Shown here: in pieces, positions 45,326-59,239 of the stretch
Numbering within the stretch: the stretch's first letter is position 1
How the letters are laid out: the number at the start of each line of letters is the position of its first letter
Origin: Margaritispora aquatica
Taxonomy: Eukaryota; Ascomycota; Leotiomycetes; Helotiales; Discinellaceae
Direction: 5' to 3'
DNA length: 64,000 nucleotides
Assembly: GCA_007644065.1 (NCBI GenBank)
Contig: VJWN01000012.1
Location: 919,758-983,757 of the forward strand
The notes under the pieces: model-generated
Database searches by the model: none
Told to the model about the DNA's origin: nothing
Seen by the model: only the letters and a program-made list of their open reading frames with translations
Program-made: the position numbers and the translations under genes

Positions 45326-46668
45326 TTACAGTATCAGCTTTTGGAGATTCTTCTGTATGATCATGTCCTGTACCGATGCCATTGTGACTTTCAGAAGATC
45401 CGTATCGGTTGCGTTGGTGAAATGCGAATAGACCTCTCGGCCCGGACTCCTGTTCAGTGCTACAAACTTGTCCATGAAGTATTTGCTTGTTTGTTCTGGA
45501 GATTTGGTGTCACCTTGGAAGTCGGTAAATCCACATTTGGTGATTGGACTGTTGGCGACCTTTTCCCGGAATAGATCCATCTTGTTGAGGAAGAGAATCA
45601 GTGCCGAATTCTTGAACCAGTGCGAATTTGCAATCGACTCCCAGAGCATGAGAGCCTCCTGCATTTGATTCTGCAAGCTGTTAGTATCCCTCTTCCCGTC
45701 CCCAATCACAATCCGATCCCACTTACTCCATCTTTGTCCTCTGCTAGACATTGGTCGTAACCACTGATCGCAACCAAAAACATCAAGGCATTGACATTTT
45801 CAAAGCAATGAATCCATTTCTTCCGTTCTGATCGCTGTCCTCCAACATCAAACATGCGATACTGCAGCGAGCCAAGGTCAAAAACCGTTTCAGTTATGCC
45901 AGTTGTTCGTAATCGTGCTCGGAGCACATCTTGATCGGTTGGTATAAACTCCTTGGTGAACAATCGATCAAGGTCAACGAAGAAGCTATTCACACCCGTA
46001 ATCAGCAATGTTCTTGAGTGGTATAGATAGACAGATCTTACTAGCTCAGGTTATCGTGCAGCGCATACTCATTGCCCCTCTCAATGGCTTTCTGGATACC
46101 AGGATCTTTCCACATGTCCTTGAATGCGCGAAGGTATTCGGTAGGAATAGGTTCGTAAGGTCGTAGATCCTTCTCTTGCATTATCGTAGGAAGGTGTGCC
46201 TGCAGAGCATCAGCAGTGAACAGCTTGGACAACTCCATCAGCTCGCAGATCCAGTACATACCGTTGTGTTGTCATACTCGAATGGAATGCCAAACTCCTC
46301 CATCGCATCGATTGTCATCCGTAAACCATCTAGAATGTTGTTGAATATAATAACCCGCCATTCCTCCTTCTCGTTCTTGTTGAAGCCATCTTTGGTGTAG
46401 ATCAATTTCATCTGCTTGAGAATTGTCGATTTACCAGATTCACCAGCGCCTATCCATCACAAATGTTAGCTATGAGCACAACCGGATTCACCTTCAGCTG
46501 CTGTCTTGTGGTGCGGGATTGGATTGGCGAGTGCCTCGAGGTGATAACTTTCTTACCCAATAGAAGCAGCTTGACAACCTTCTGCATCACCTTCTCATCC
46601 CGATGAATAAGAGCATCGATCTCGCGGCTCTTCTTTGCCTCCACATTATCCCGTGCCCCAAAGCACAT
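45326..46668 (-). CDS. Heterotrimeric G protein alpha subunit, group II (GNA-2-like)
   Basis: Exons 46668-46557, 46449-46262, 46199-46042, 45985-45727 and 45670-45326 give 353 residues, the usual G-alpha length. The GTP-binding boxes are GAGESGKST, switch I with [10 protein letters not shown], switch [20 protein letters not shown] and TNATDT. The N-terminus MCFGARD lacks Gly2, so no myristoylation, and resembles the group II subunits of ascomycetes (Neurospora GNA-2). The C-terminus QKNLQKLIL lacks the cysteine modified by pertussis toxin. The second intron (46261-46200, 62 nt) is needed: unspliced reading meets a stop after a few codons. The protein relays signals from GPCRs at the plasma membrane; group II roles are subtle and often overlap with those of the other subunits. 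Confidence 0.93.
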
Positions 46669-48515
46669 CTTGTAGATCTAGTTGTGCCGTGTTTGTTGGT
46701 AAGTTTTTGTATGTTTGCAAAGCATGCGCACAGCACGAGGTTTTGTAAAGGTTGAGATGGCAGACGCAGACACAGACGCAGATAGCAGCAGCAGCGCAGC
46801 AGGCCCAAAAAACAACCGAAAAAGCGGCAGCGGAATTTCGAGGGCTTGCATGCAGGAATAAAGGAGTAGAGGCTGGTCCTTGTCCTTGTCAGCGAGACGT
46901 TAGAGGGTCTGCAGTGGTGCACTGACAATCGTGACTATGGATCATGGGTGAATAATGGTGGAGGCACCGTGAGAAAAAGTGCACAGATGAGGAGAGAGTA
47001 TTCGTCCTTATCAAAACCAATGCTGGACGCCGCCGAAATCTGTGGAGAGGCTGGAATGCTGCTCCAGGTGAATTGCTGCCAAAAATTCTTGCTCAGGCCA
47101 GGGGCTCAAAGTGAAGTCAATAAAGATCGGCACATTAGGCACATTTGGCGAGAAAGCTGGACGCGATGGAAAAGAGAGACAAAGGTGCTAGGCGGCTGCT
47201 TCACACAACAAGATGGGTACAATTCAAAGTACTTGAAATTCACAAGATAAGGTACCACGATCTATTATTCTTGGGGACCTGAGGGTACAAATACTGGAAA
47301 GCATCCAAGCTGGGGGTCAAAGCACCGGCTAACTTGGCTAGATACTTAAGCATTTTGCATCACACTATTGCAAGCAAGGCGCGGAATGTATTAGTGTATT
47401 AATTAAGTAGTCTTAGTTAGAAAGGCAGGCACTGAAGGCGTCTTCTTGGGGCATCAATGTTTTTCCGATATATCTGGTGCACCTCCAGTTCTTCTTCAGC
47501 AACTATGAAGTACGGTAGAGCTTCCAGACCTCTTCTAGTGATACAGATACAGATATATAGTTACCTACTATCGAAACCAAAATGGTACAGGTATGCGTGT
47601 CACAATATTATGCAATATGTACCCGGGGCAATTCGCGGCGAGGTTAGACAAGCAAGCGAGGTACGAAGTACAAACACAACTTCAAGTCACATTGAGAGAC
47701 TTGTCTTGCCAAAGCGCGGCGCAGTGTTTTCTTTTGAATGTTGCCACCGAACTAGAATGTCTAGGTAGGAAGTAGTTGTGTTCGAGATCTGGCAAGCCTC
47801 CTTGTTTTCCCCGCGACTCAAGATTCTGCCAATGTCCCAGCGTCCCAGTGACATATCGGACATATCCAATATCCCTAGACCGGATCTGACATTAGTCGGA
47901 AATGCTAACGTAGGCACAAGGTGAGCCGGCGGGCTGGGCAACTAAGAGACGACATCGAAATACGGTTTATTACCTTGGGTATGCTTATGATAGGGACTAA
48001 AACCTCAAGCCCCCTAGGATTCTTTACCATCAAGCTGTACGCCTCCTCATCCTTGCTTGTCTTTGCTTATGGCGATATCTGTCATTCAAATTCTTGAAAC
48101 AAAGTTCATCTGTAACATCTTGGGGGATCCATTCGAATGATTCGACCCTCCCAAAGTTGACGTAACGCTAGCATTAACCTTGCCCGGGAAAGATACGGGA
48201 AAGCATGGGTGATGCATGGCTTTCCGACCGACGTCTTTGAGCTCCGCACCGCATCTACCCCGCTGTACGAAGGTAGCGTGAGGGAGAAAAATCTCGATAC
48301 ATTTTTTTTTTTGGCCTCATATTCCTTTCGTTGACAAGCTCAGTTTCCCTCTTCTTCATATTGAACACTCTCCCCACCAGCTATTCACTTTCTTGACTTG
48401 TACTTGAAAGCTTCCCAAGCTGCGTTCCCTCTTGACAAAACTTGCACGGCTCTCAAGGTCCATCACCACCAACTCTCAACTGCCAGGCTCATTGTCTTAC
48501 CGTAATTCTACCACC
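46669..48515. other. Divergent intergenic region of G-alpha and spermidine synthase
   Basis: About 1.85 kb, the upstream region of both genes. It has C/T-rich runs and a T11-like tract near 48300, about 200 nt before the spermidine synthase start. No gene is seen. Confidence 0.55.
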
Positions 48516-49811
<1,296 letters not shown>

Positions 49812-50210
49812 AAAGGTTATGCGCTTTAGGAGAATTGGAGGGGATGATGGAGGAGAAATGCTTTTTGCTACGATACCAAACTTGGGCTGAGACCTGAAAC
49901 GAGACTTTCTTTTACTGGGGGCGGAATAGACAAAAATAAACCATTCAAAAAACCCTAGCAATATGTTCTAAGAAGTAGAGCAAATTTATGCGCCTTTGCC
50001 GAGATTGTAGCACGATGTGACATGAGTTCAACGAAGGATCGAGTGGGGATTCTGCTGAATTTCTGGCTCTAAACACACACCTCTTTTTTCGATCGGGGCG
50101 GCCCGAGAAAATCGCGCTAGGCCCTTATTGCCGACAATGTACGCCTTCTCAAGTCACAATAGCGACGATGGCATCCCACTCCTCAACAAGACTCCGATGA
50201 TGGGTTGAAA
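49812..50210. other. Intergenic between spermidine synthase and the nitrilase-like gene
   Basis: About 400 nt, with terminator and promoter expected. No supported feature. Confidence 0.6.
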
Positions 50211-51242
50211 ATGTATAAGACTCTTCGGACTTTGAGAACAGTTCGAAGCCTTCAAAACTACCCAACGCAGATCTTAACATCAAAGAGAACCATTGCGACC
50301 ATGGCAGATCTACTGAAGAAGAAAGTCACATTAGCTTTGGTGCAACTGGCTAGTGGTGAGCTCAAGCAGTTGTAGAAGTATAAGGCTGCAAATCACTGAT
50401 TATGGACAGGCAGTGACAAAGCAGAGAACCTTAAGAATGCTAGGGAAAGCGTCGTAGCTGCTGGGAAAAAAGGCGCCGGAATTGTTGTCTTGCCAGAATG
50501 TTTCAATTCACCATATGGATGCGACTTCTTCCCCTCATATGCAGAGACACTGCCCTCATCGCCGACAAAAGAGCAATCCCCATCATTCCATGCGCTCTCT
50601 GCAATGGCTGCCGAAGCAAAGGTCTACTTGGTTGGAGGATCAATTCCAGAGGAGGATGGAGGGAAATACTACAACACATCTCTAATATTCAATAGAGAGG
50701 GCCAGCTTATTGCAAAACATCGAAAAGTTCATCTTTTTGATATCGATATCCCAAACAAGATCAAATTTAAGGAATCAGATGTGTTGAGCCCTGGCAACAA
50801 AGTTACAATCGTGGATTTGCCCGAATACGGCAAGATTGCTGTTGGGATTTGCTATGATGTCAGATTTCCTGAGCTAGCAATGGTTGCAGCACGCAAAGGC
50901 TGCTTCGCATTGATTTATCCCGGGGCTTTTAACACTACAACGGGACCCTTGCATTGGAAATTGCAGGGTCAAGCCAGAGCTATGGACAATCAGATCTATG
51001 TTGCGCTTTGCAGCCCCGCACGAGATGAGACCGCGGGGTATCATGCATATGGACATTCTATGATCTGCGATCCTATGGCTTGGGTTATGGTCGAAGCTGG
51101 TGTAGAACAGGAGACTGTCTACGCCGAGCTAGATGGGGGTAAAATCGAGGAGACCAGGAAGAACATTCCAATATACAAACAGACACGTTTCGATGTATAC
51201 CCAGATGTCAGTGCTTCTGGTGTAAGTTTTAAAGAGGACTAG
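50211..51242 (+). CDS. Nit2-type omega-amidase (nitrilase superfamily), two possible starts
   Basis: Exons 50211-50355 and 50410-51242 (54 nt intron) give 325 residues, or 295 from the internal ATG at 50301. The catalytic triad is in IVVLPECFN (Glu), KHRKVHLF (Lys) and VGICYDVRFPEL (Cys). Nit2 enzymes deaminate alpha-ketoglutaramate and ketosuccinamate, linked to transamination and methionine salvage. The extra 30 residues of the longer form are Arg/Thr/Leu-rich with no acidic residues (start MYKTLRTLRTVRSLQ), like a mitochondrial presequence. The shorter form begins at MADLLKKKVTLALVQL. Alternative starts could give a mitochondrial and a cytosolic form. Confidence 0.93.
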
Positions 51243-52010
51243 AATGGGCATGCTAGCTAAGCATAACAATACGATACATTGTCTTCGGTCTTATTTTCGA
51301 GCTGACATTTTTATATCTTTTCCTTAGAGCAGTTCTTGCATTGCTATTGCACTTATGAAGTTAAATACCTGGAAGTCTTACTCACGATGGATCGCGGCTT
51401 CTGCTCTAAAATTTCTAAGTACAAGATTAGTCCGTCGGCCTCCTCGCGATTGCTTGCTAAGTATTGTCCAGCTTGCCGCTCCTGCCCGAAACTGTACTGT
51501 AGCTAAAGAGTATACGGGTCTTGATCTTCCTCTCTCTTCTATCTTCTCTTCAACCAAACTTTCTCCTTTGATTCAAGTCACTCATTCACTACGTTCCTTT
51601 TTATAATATTTTTATGCCTAAAGTCCTCGGGTTTCTTTAGTCCTGAAAGTATATTCTCCGATATATGCTATCCACCAGCAAAATTCCGGTCGAAGCTGTG
51701 AAGTCAAGGCGTCGAGGCTTCACAACATCGAAGATTATTGGACTCGATTACTCTTCCTGCTCACTGATCGATCAAGACCTCATATCACACCTACGTTACA
51801 TTTTCTCCTCCTCAGGTCAGAATTGCTCTGCCTGCCACGAGACACAGTCTATTGGCAGATCCATCAATTGTGTCTCGCAACCAGAGCTCCACGGCGCCAA
51901 TTTCGATTTTAGTACTGCGAAAAGTGTAGCCGAAATACCTCATCTAGAAAGGCGTAGGAGCTTGGCATCACCAAGACGAGAACTCTCGTTCGAATCCCAA
52001 TCTTGTCAAT
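51243..52010. other. Upstream region of the large MFS gene
   Basis: About 770 nt, C/T-rich. An ATG-initiated frame of 187 codons starts at 51665 and overlaps the main start in another frame. It may act as an upstream ORF or be fortuitous. Confidence 0.5.
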
Positions 52011-55000
52011 ATGGCTGCCCGCAGACCCTCCGAGCCCTTGGTTCCGACAGCCACAAAACAGAAACAATCATTACGCACCGTCGAATCTGCAAATTATTCG
52101 GATCCGCAGAGCGAGGAGGTAGCGATACCAGCATCAGACCTTGCGTTTTCCTCAACCTCTTCGCCAGTCGAGCGAAAGAAAAAGTTTCGTCTTCCGAAGA
52201 TTGTCCTACAGGACAAAAGACGTCCTGATTCTGATGTCAAATCCTGCCTTGAGATCGACCCCAAGATTCCTCAGGATGACGTAAAGATTCATGACGAGGA
52301 TTTACAGTGCTGTCCACCATGTGACCCGCAAGATGGCAAGGGATCGAAGTATATCGTAGAGCGATCTGATTGGACACCACTGCTCAAAGCCGAGCCAGGA
52401 GATCTTGCATGCTTCCTTGCTGGTTGTCCACCTGGTGTCGCAATCTGCGAAAAACACCATAGAAAGCGTGGCGGCGGGGAAGCCCTAGACAGTTCAAAAG
52501 AACGCTCCAATAAAGAAGATTTGCGACGAGTTGCCCAGGAGATTTCTAGAGGCCCAGCAACAAGCAATATTAGTTCTCCGATAGCTAAGCCAAAAGTAAA
52601 TGAAGTAGACAATCGTGGAAATGATGGATACATCTCAAATTTCCGGGCATCACCAGTGTCTCCTTCGGTAGAAGATTCTGCTTCTTTAAGACCTATATCT
52701 GAAAGTGATAATCGAACGAAAAACCAGATGCAGATGCCAACCGACACTAAGGTCACGCCAAACTTTGGACGAGATAGCAGTGTTACATCAGGGTCTGACA
52801 CATTTCCACATGCTGCAATGTCCATGGATATTGCTACTGGTAAAATAGAGCCAATGTCTACTTCAGTCGTCACAAACTTTGCATTGGCCGGGGTCAAATC
52901 TAAAACCAAGTACACGGCCGCGAAAGAAGCTGCACGTAAGCGGTGGTCCGAAGCCAGATCCCAAGGCAATGTAGACATCCCAGAGCCTCTTCGTATAGAT
53001 CTGACTAAAGGCAGCAGAACTGGCTCTGTCACACGTGCTAGGGAAGGAATAGAACGCAGGAGTAAATCAGAGGGACCACCCTCAACACAACAATCATCGC
53101 ATCTTGAAGGTGGACGTGCTTGGGGGAATACCACAAGCAATCAGCTTCCTGTCAATCCTTTGATCCAACCTGTTCGTAGGACAGGAGAGCTCGTACCAGA
53201 AGTTGGCAACAGAACTGAGAAACCTCAAATGGCTTCAGCCAGTAGATTGCGATCCGTGAAGGACGATTCACGCTCAACTCAAGCTCGAGAGACCTTAACA
53301 TCAAACACATCGAGAACGGACGATACAGCCCCCACTGAGTTCTCTGAGAGAACTCGAAATTCTCGTATTGTCCCTCCTGAGGCAGTGAGAATTAGGACCA
53401 ACGATCCCTTACAATATTTGATTGAGACCAACAAAAAACCCCAGGCCGATACTTCAATTAGTCCCAAGGCAAAAGCTTTGTCTTTTGTCTCGTCACGGTC
53501 CAGAGCCTTGGTATCTAAACATGATTTACTAAAACCCTCAATTACAGCCTCGCAACCATTAGATACAAGACTCCCTTTGCCGCCGGTTTTGACACCCGTA
53601 CCTATCAAGCCTCAAATGGTAAGGCCAGAAGATCCCAAATTTGCTGAGACTCTGAGAATCATAAGTGACCGCGACAAAGAGAAAGCCTTGGCTGATCAAG
53701 CTGATGTATCCTATGCCGTTTCAAATCCTGGTTTGGAAATGATAGACAACAACCCACGAACAGCTAGTGACCCTACTGAAACTTATTCCACAAACCAAAA
53801 CGTTACTTCTTCGCAACAAAGTATGGTCCCAGACGAGAGGCCCCAGGCTAGAATTGACAGCCCACCACCAAACATTGTTCCTACAGCTAAGAAATTACCA
53901 GCAACAGCCGTGGAAAGCAAGATCGAAGGGGATTCTCAGAGAAGTAGGTACCTGATATCTCCTGCTGCGCAGGAAAGCTTGAATGCAGCTTACTGGGGCT
54001 TTGTACCTGCAATCAAAGAAGCGGTTCAAGATATTGTAGAGGTTGCTGTACGCAATGCTGTGAGTGAAGCGACATTTGCAGCAGCCGGAAAGAAGGAGAG
54101 CACTCCTGAGCCGAATTCACAACTGAAGCTAAATAAAGTGAACGCGAAAACACAGGAGACAAGAACACGAGGGTTGCCACCAACAATGTCTCAGCGAGAG
54201 TCAGAATCGACTGTCGTAAGGGCGTTGCAAGTATCAAGTCCTGATTCTTGTGGGCACAATCACCCAGAGCAGTTACCAATAGACGTGCCTAGCAGTCAAA
54301 GGGACATTTCGATATTGCAAGGCTCACCTCGAGACAGCATAGCATCCAAAGGCCAAGAGAATGAGAATAATCAAAATCCTTTGAACCTGACATCAATAGA
54401 TGTGAATGTGGGATATGGTCAACTTGGTTAGTCGTTTGAAACTTTCTTTGGATATCAATTAATTCGTTTCGCGGTCATCAGTGCTAATTGGTGACAGAAA
54501 CAGTGCCCTTGGACGACATTAAGTCCACCCCTGATGATAATGGAAATTTGCCTTCACATATCGGCATAAAGAATGGCACGCCAGTTCCTCCTCGACGATC
54601 ATCCAAGAACAAAGCTGTACTTGTTCCCAGAAACAAAACTGCATTATCTTCGGAGGTCAAAATGACTCCCAGGACTTCTGTTATTCCACAGATATCGCCG
54701 GATCATCAAGATATTCGAGCTAGCCGAGCTCTCCGCTCGATTTCTTCTGCTGGATCTGTCTCGGGACTTAAGGATGATGACAAAGAAGCGAAAGCTCCTC
54801 TAATCGAGTCAATGGATGATGAAACGATATACCCTATGAACAAACTAAGTAGAGCAAATACTGTTCATTGGTTGAAGGAGCTGCTGTCGAATAATGGCCC
54901 TTATGAACCTCAGTTCACGGCGTTACCTCCACCTATGCAAAAGGATAAAAACAAAGCAGCATCGAAAGCCAAGAATATAGATGGACAAAGGTCTGTAAAT

Positions 55001-58000
55001 ACTGCTGATGGGGATTTCAAAGCCCTCCCTGTTGGACCAGTTGTTGCCAGGCCTAAAACTGCTGCGTCGAAGCGCGATAAAAGAGCCGAGGCATCAGAAG
55101 CGTTCACTCAGACAATCAATGACCTTGAGTTGCTGATGAATGAAGCCTTGCAAATTGCTCGACAGGCTGCAGACACGCAGGACGCACCGAATTCGCTAGG
55201 TAATGCAGCCAAAATTCTTAGAGGTGACAGGGAGCGGTCGGAAGAAGAACTGAGGGCTCGTTACCAAGCTAAACCTCGAAGAGGTGATCGAGAGTCATTT
55301 CCAAGCATTCACGAGAGCCACATGAGTTACTCGGACTCTGAAGCTTCCGATATGACTGTAGATTCGGAGTTTCGATATCCTCGACCACCAACGCCACCGG
55401 TCGTGAAGCAAAGCCCGACTTTCAAATCGGAAGCGCCAGCTGGAAAAGAGCAATTTGAATGCGCCGAAAGTGTTAAGCCAACAGCTATCTCGTTTCAAGA
55501 ATCTCAGCTTCCTTCTGGCTATATTCGAAATGGCAATGGACAGAAAAGTATTGATCACATCAAATCTGCAGATCCACGTTCCATGCCCCTTGAATCCGAA
55601 ATCAACGATCGACTAGCTAAAACGCCGTCTGTCCCTGTTGGCGATCGTAGTCTGTCTATTGTCATAAAGCCACGCTCATCTTCTAAACGCGAGCCTGAGA
55701 TCGAAATTTGTGATGAGATTTCTGACTCTGAAACGATGGAGCCAGCTCCAGAATTTAGAACCCTCGAGTTCTCAAGAGGTCGATCCACGACCTCGAAGAC
55801 TCTGGAATCAGAGCGGTCTCCGAGGCGACTTAGTCCTGTTAAACAAGAGGTACCGGTAGACAAACGAGCTTTTCAAGATCGTTCTGGTGGTACTGTTAAT
55901 GCTCAAGAAGGAGAAGCTGACCCTCTGTTGGAAGAATCTTCTCCTCCTTTGCCTCAGCTCACACCACCGAATATGGAGGTCAAAAATAATGAAAAAGGGC
56001 TCTCACACGAGGACTACAAAGATGTAGCTACGAAATTAGCATCAAAATCTGTGCCAGGTAAACGACAGGTACGTGACTATATTCTCGAGAATCGTCGACC
56101 TCCTATTCAAGAGAGAGATAGTTCTCGTAACCTCAGAAAACTGGCTAAGCAGAATCAGGAAGAACCACGGGTTCTCACTGGTCAAACTGCAAAGACAGGG
56201 ACGACTGGAAAGACTTACAATTGGCAGAACATCGACGAAAGCCAGGTCGATCCCTGCCCAGAAGATGACTTGAAGATACCAAGTCCTTACGAGGAGAAAA
56301 AGCAAGTGAAGTATGCACCGAGTTATGATGGCTCAAACTTCTCTCACGAAATAGACTTCAATACAGGTTATGGAGTTCGCCAAAGAAGTGGTGGTATAGA
56401 TGGCGCTAAGGGACAGACTGGCTATGAGTTGCGTGATATCCCAGATCCTAACTTACCACAAACAAGTAAACTTGGACCCCAAAAGTCACATCCATTCAAC
56501 CTGAAAGGTTTGAATCATATGAGTCTAAAGGACCACCATCTCAAAGGCTTCAGCTTGGCTCGCTCTCACAAAAAGCAAAAGATTGCTCGAGATTGGTCGC
56601 CAGCCCGGAAGCGATTTGTTGCCTTTGTCTCTTGTCTCAGCACATCTCTGATTGGGTTACTCGTCGGCATATATGCTGGGGAAACTCCTTCTATCCAGTA
56701 CTACATTGTCGACTTACATCACTACACTGTCCTTGGGAATGTCTTCTTCTTTATTGCTCTCTCTATTCCTACGTTTTTCTTCTGGCCTCTGCCTTTGTTG
56801 CATGGCCGTAAGCCCTATATTCTCGGCTCTATGTCTCTTGCCATGCCGTTGCTTTTCCCACAGGCGCTCGCAGTTGGCCAAGTCAGATCACCTTACGTTG
56901 CAACCTGGCGGGTTGCCCTTATTCTGCCACGAACAGCAATGGGGTTCTGCCTCGGCTTTGCGAATATGAACTTTAAGTCCATGCTGACTGATGTATTCGG
57001 CGCATCCCTTCAGAGCTCCAATCCTCATCAAGAACATGCTGATGAATTCGATGTAAGGCGCCATGGCGGAGGTATGGGCATCTGGCTTGGTTTGTGGACC
57101 TGGTCAGCTTTAGGTTCAATTGGTGTTGGGTTTATGATTGGAGCACTGATTATTAACCACCTTTCTCCAGCATGGGGCTTCTACATTAGCATCACAATCA
57201 TTGCGTTTGTTATGCTTCTGAATGTACTCGTCCCAGAGACCAGGCGATCTGCTTACAGAAGATCGGTTGCCGAAGTTCCTAACCCAAATGGGGATGTGTC
57301 TCGTCGCCTAGCTCGTGGAGAGGTCAAAATGCACATGGTTCAGACAGGACCGAGATGGTGGGGTGAGGAGTTTCATTATGGCGTCATGCTGACAATGAAA
57401 ATGTTGAGGCAGCCTGGCTTTATGGTGATGGCGATATATGTTTCATGGATCTATGGCCAAATGGTGTTGATTATCCTGGTGGGTACTTTTCGATCAACAA
57501 AGACACATCAGCTAACTATTATAGTTGCTCGGGGCTCTGATGTCCAGAGACTACAAGTTCACATCGCCTGAGGTTGCTGCTAGTGCTACCGCTATTCCAC
57601 TCGGTGCTTTGCTTGCTATACCTTTTCAGAAGGCATCGATATTCAGTCGAGCTAGAAGCAAATCGCCAGTCAGCGACGACGCTACTCTCAGCCATGAAAA
57701 GGTACACTGGTCATCGCATATGGTTCGCAGATCAATCTTCATTCTTGTATTACCATTTGCTGGTCTCGGGTTCACACTATCATCGAGTGGTCCTCCAATA
57801 CCCTTCATTATCCCAATTCTATTCGCTGGTCTTGTAGGATTTCTCTCTAATCTTGCAATGGCCGAATGTCATGGTATCTTGATGGAGACTTTTGATACGT
57901 CTGATCTACAACCAGGAATGACAGGTAGAGCTCGTGGTTCTTCGGGAAATAAGAAAGAGGCCAAACGAACAAATTACTCGTCTTTCCCTCGCGTTCAATC

Positions 58001-58688
58001 TGCCTTCGCTATCACTCAAGGCTTCGGATATCTCATTGCATCTGTAGCAACTGGAGTTGGCGGAGCGATGACACGACATATTGGAGCTCAGGCTGCCACT
58101 GGTGTCATGGCTGGGATTCTCCTTATTCTCTCATTAATGCTTCTCGGTGTACTCGTTCGCTTCACGACCGTTCAAATTGTTCCCGATTCGAAGGTAGCTG
58201 AGATGGAACAATATCATAATGCTCGCCGCATGTCTCGGACTCGCCAAGAGGAGGGCATTTCGGAGGAGGAACCTTTCAGACCTATCATCATTGGCAATCC
58301 TCACCACCATACTCGTCGGATGTGTTTGCTAGAGCTGGGCGGGCTATCAAGGTTCTCTGAAATCAGGATTAAGAATAAGTTGGTCGATAGCAACAGTCTT
58401 GAAGCTAAGCACCCGAATCGTGCCGCGTTTATGGATTTTGAGAAACGTATCAAAGAGAAAGAGGAAGAGCTTGTGCACAATGTTAGGAGAAGTCTCAGCC
58501 GCAATAGCTCGAGAGGTAGTAGAAGAAGCGATGGTCCTGCCGAGCCGGGCGATCTAGGTGGCTTCCGCGACATGGGCGTTGATCTGACCAGGAGCCGATC
58601 GGAAAACCGGTCGGGAAACGCGAGGGGCAGCAGACGGGACCAACTTCGGCGCGAAGGCTCCAAGACACGCAAAGAGATCTCGGAGTAG
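52011..58688 (+). CDS. Very large MFS-type membrane protein with a long N-terminal extension
   Basis: Exons 52011-54426, 54498-57478 and 57525-58688 (introns 71 and 46 nt, both preserving frame) give 2186 residues. The first 1500 or so are polar and rich in Ser, Pro, Lys and Glu, with no predicted membrane span, and look disordered. The membrane part starts near residue 1510 with RDWSPARKRFVAFVSCL and has two bundles of hydrophobic helices. The MFS signature loop is seen as LLHGRKPYILGSMSL, and PETRRSAYRR follows the sixth helix. A cytoplasmic loop and a C-terminal Ser/Arg-rich tail end the protein. MFS proteins move small molecules, and this subgroup has no known substrate. The two intron joins are clean (QLETVPLDD and IILLLGALMSRDY), so a merge of two genes is unlikely but not excluded. 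Confidence 0.85.
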
Positions 58689-59239
58689 GTGTAAAGATGA
58701 TTGGGGCGGAAATGGTTGTCACTTTCAGAAGCGTTGGCGAGTACATGGCCAAACTAGAGACGGGTCCTGAAGCATTGAGCATCACTCGTGAAAGCTGGTG
58801 GAAACTCGCTCTCAGAGCTGTGGTGTGGCTGATAGACTGCGTTTGGAGGTGGGTTGGTGCTACACAGGGGTTGCAAGAGGTGGAGATCTATGGTCATGGT
58901 TTTGATGGCTGGGTGTGGAAGAGTAGTATTGGTATGAGAGGTGGTAGGTGTCCATCTGGAATACACAGTGCTGGTGGTTTACCCAGAGGTGGCACTTGGT
59001 GTTTGAGGTGAGGTCAAGTATAGTAGACAGATTGTTTCTCAAGAATAAGATTATTCAAGTAGAAGTATCCTACCCAAGGCCCATTCAATTTCTCCTAGGC
59101 TACATATCTCTATCAGCCCAATTTATCTTAAACCCGTAAAAAAATGTAGCAGCTACAATCGTACTCAAACTCTCATAAAAATTACCTCGAGATTTCACAA
59201 TTCACCGGCATGAAGCCAGGGTGTAGGAACCTGGATAGA
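58689..59239. other. Intergenic between convergent genes
   Basis: About 550 nt between the MFS stop and the stop of the minus-strand membrane gene. A 104-codon plus-strand frame at 58697-59011 has no family resemblance and is taken as 3' UTR sequence. Confidence 0.5.

Noticed and set aside
51988..51997. tRNA B-box-like GTTCGAATCC
   Set aside because: No cloverleaf can be drawn around it; it is in the leader of the MFS gene.
52289..53140. 283-codon minus-strand frame opposite the large MFS gene
   Set aside because: Antisense shadow of a low-complexity coding region; the plus strand has matching splice joins and a membrane domain downstream.
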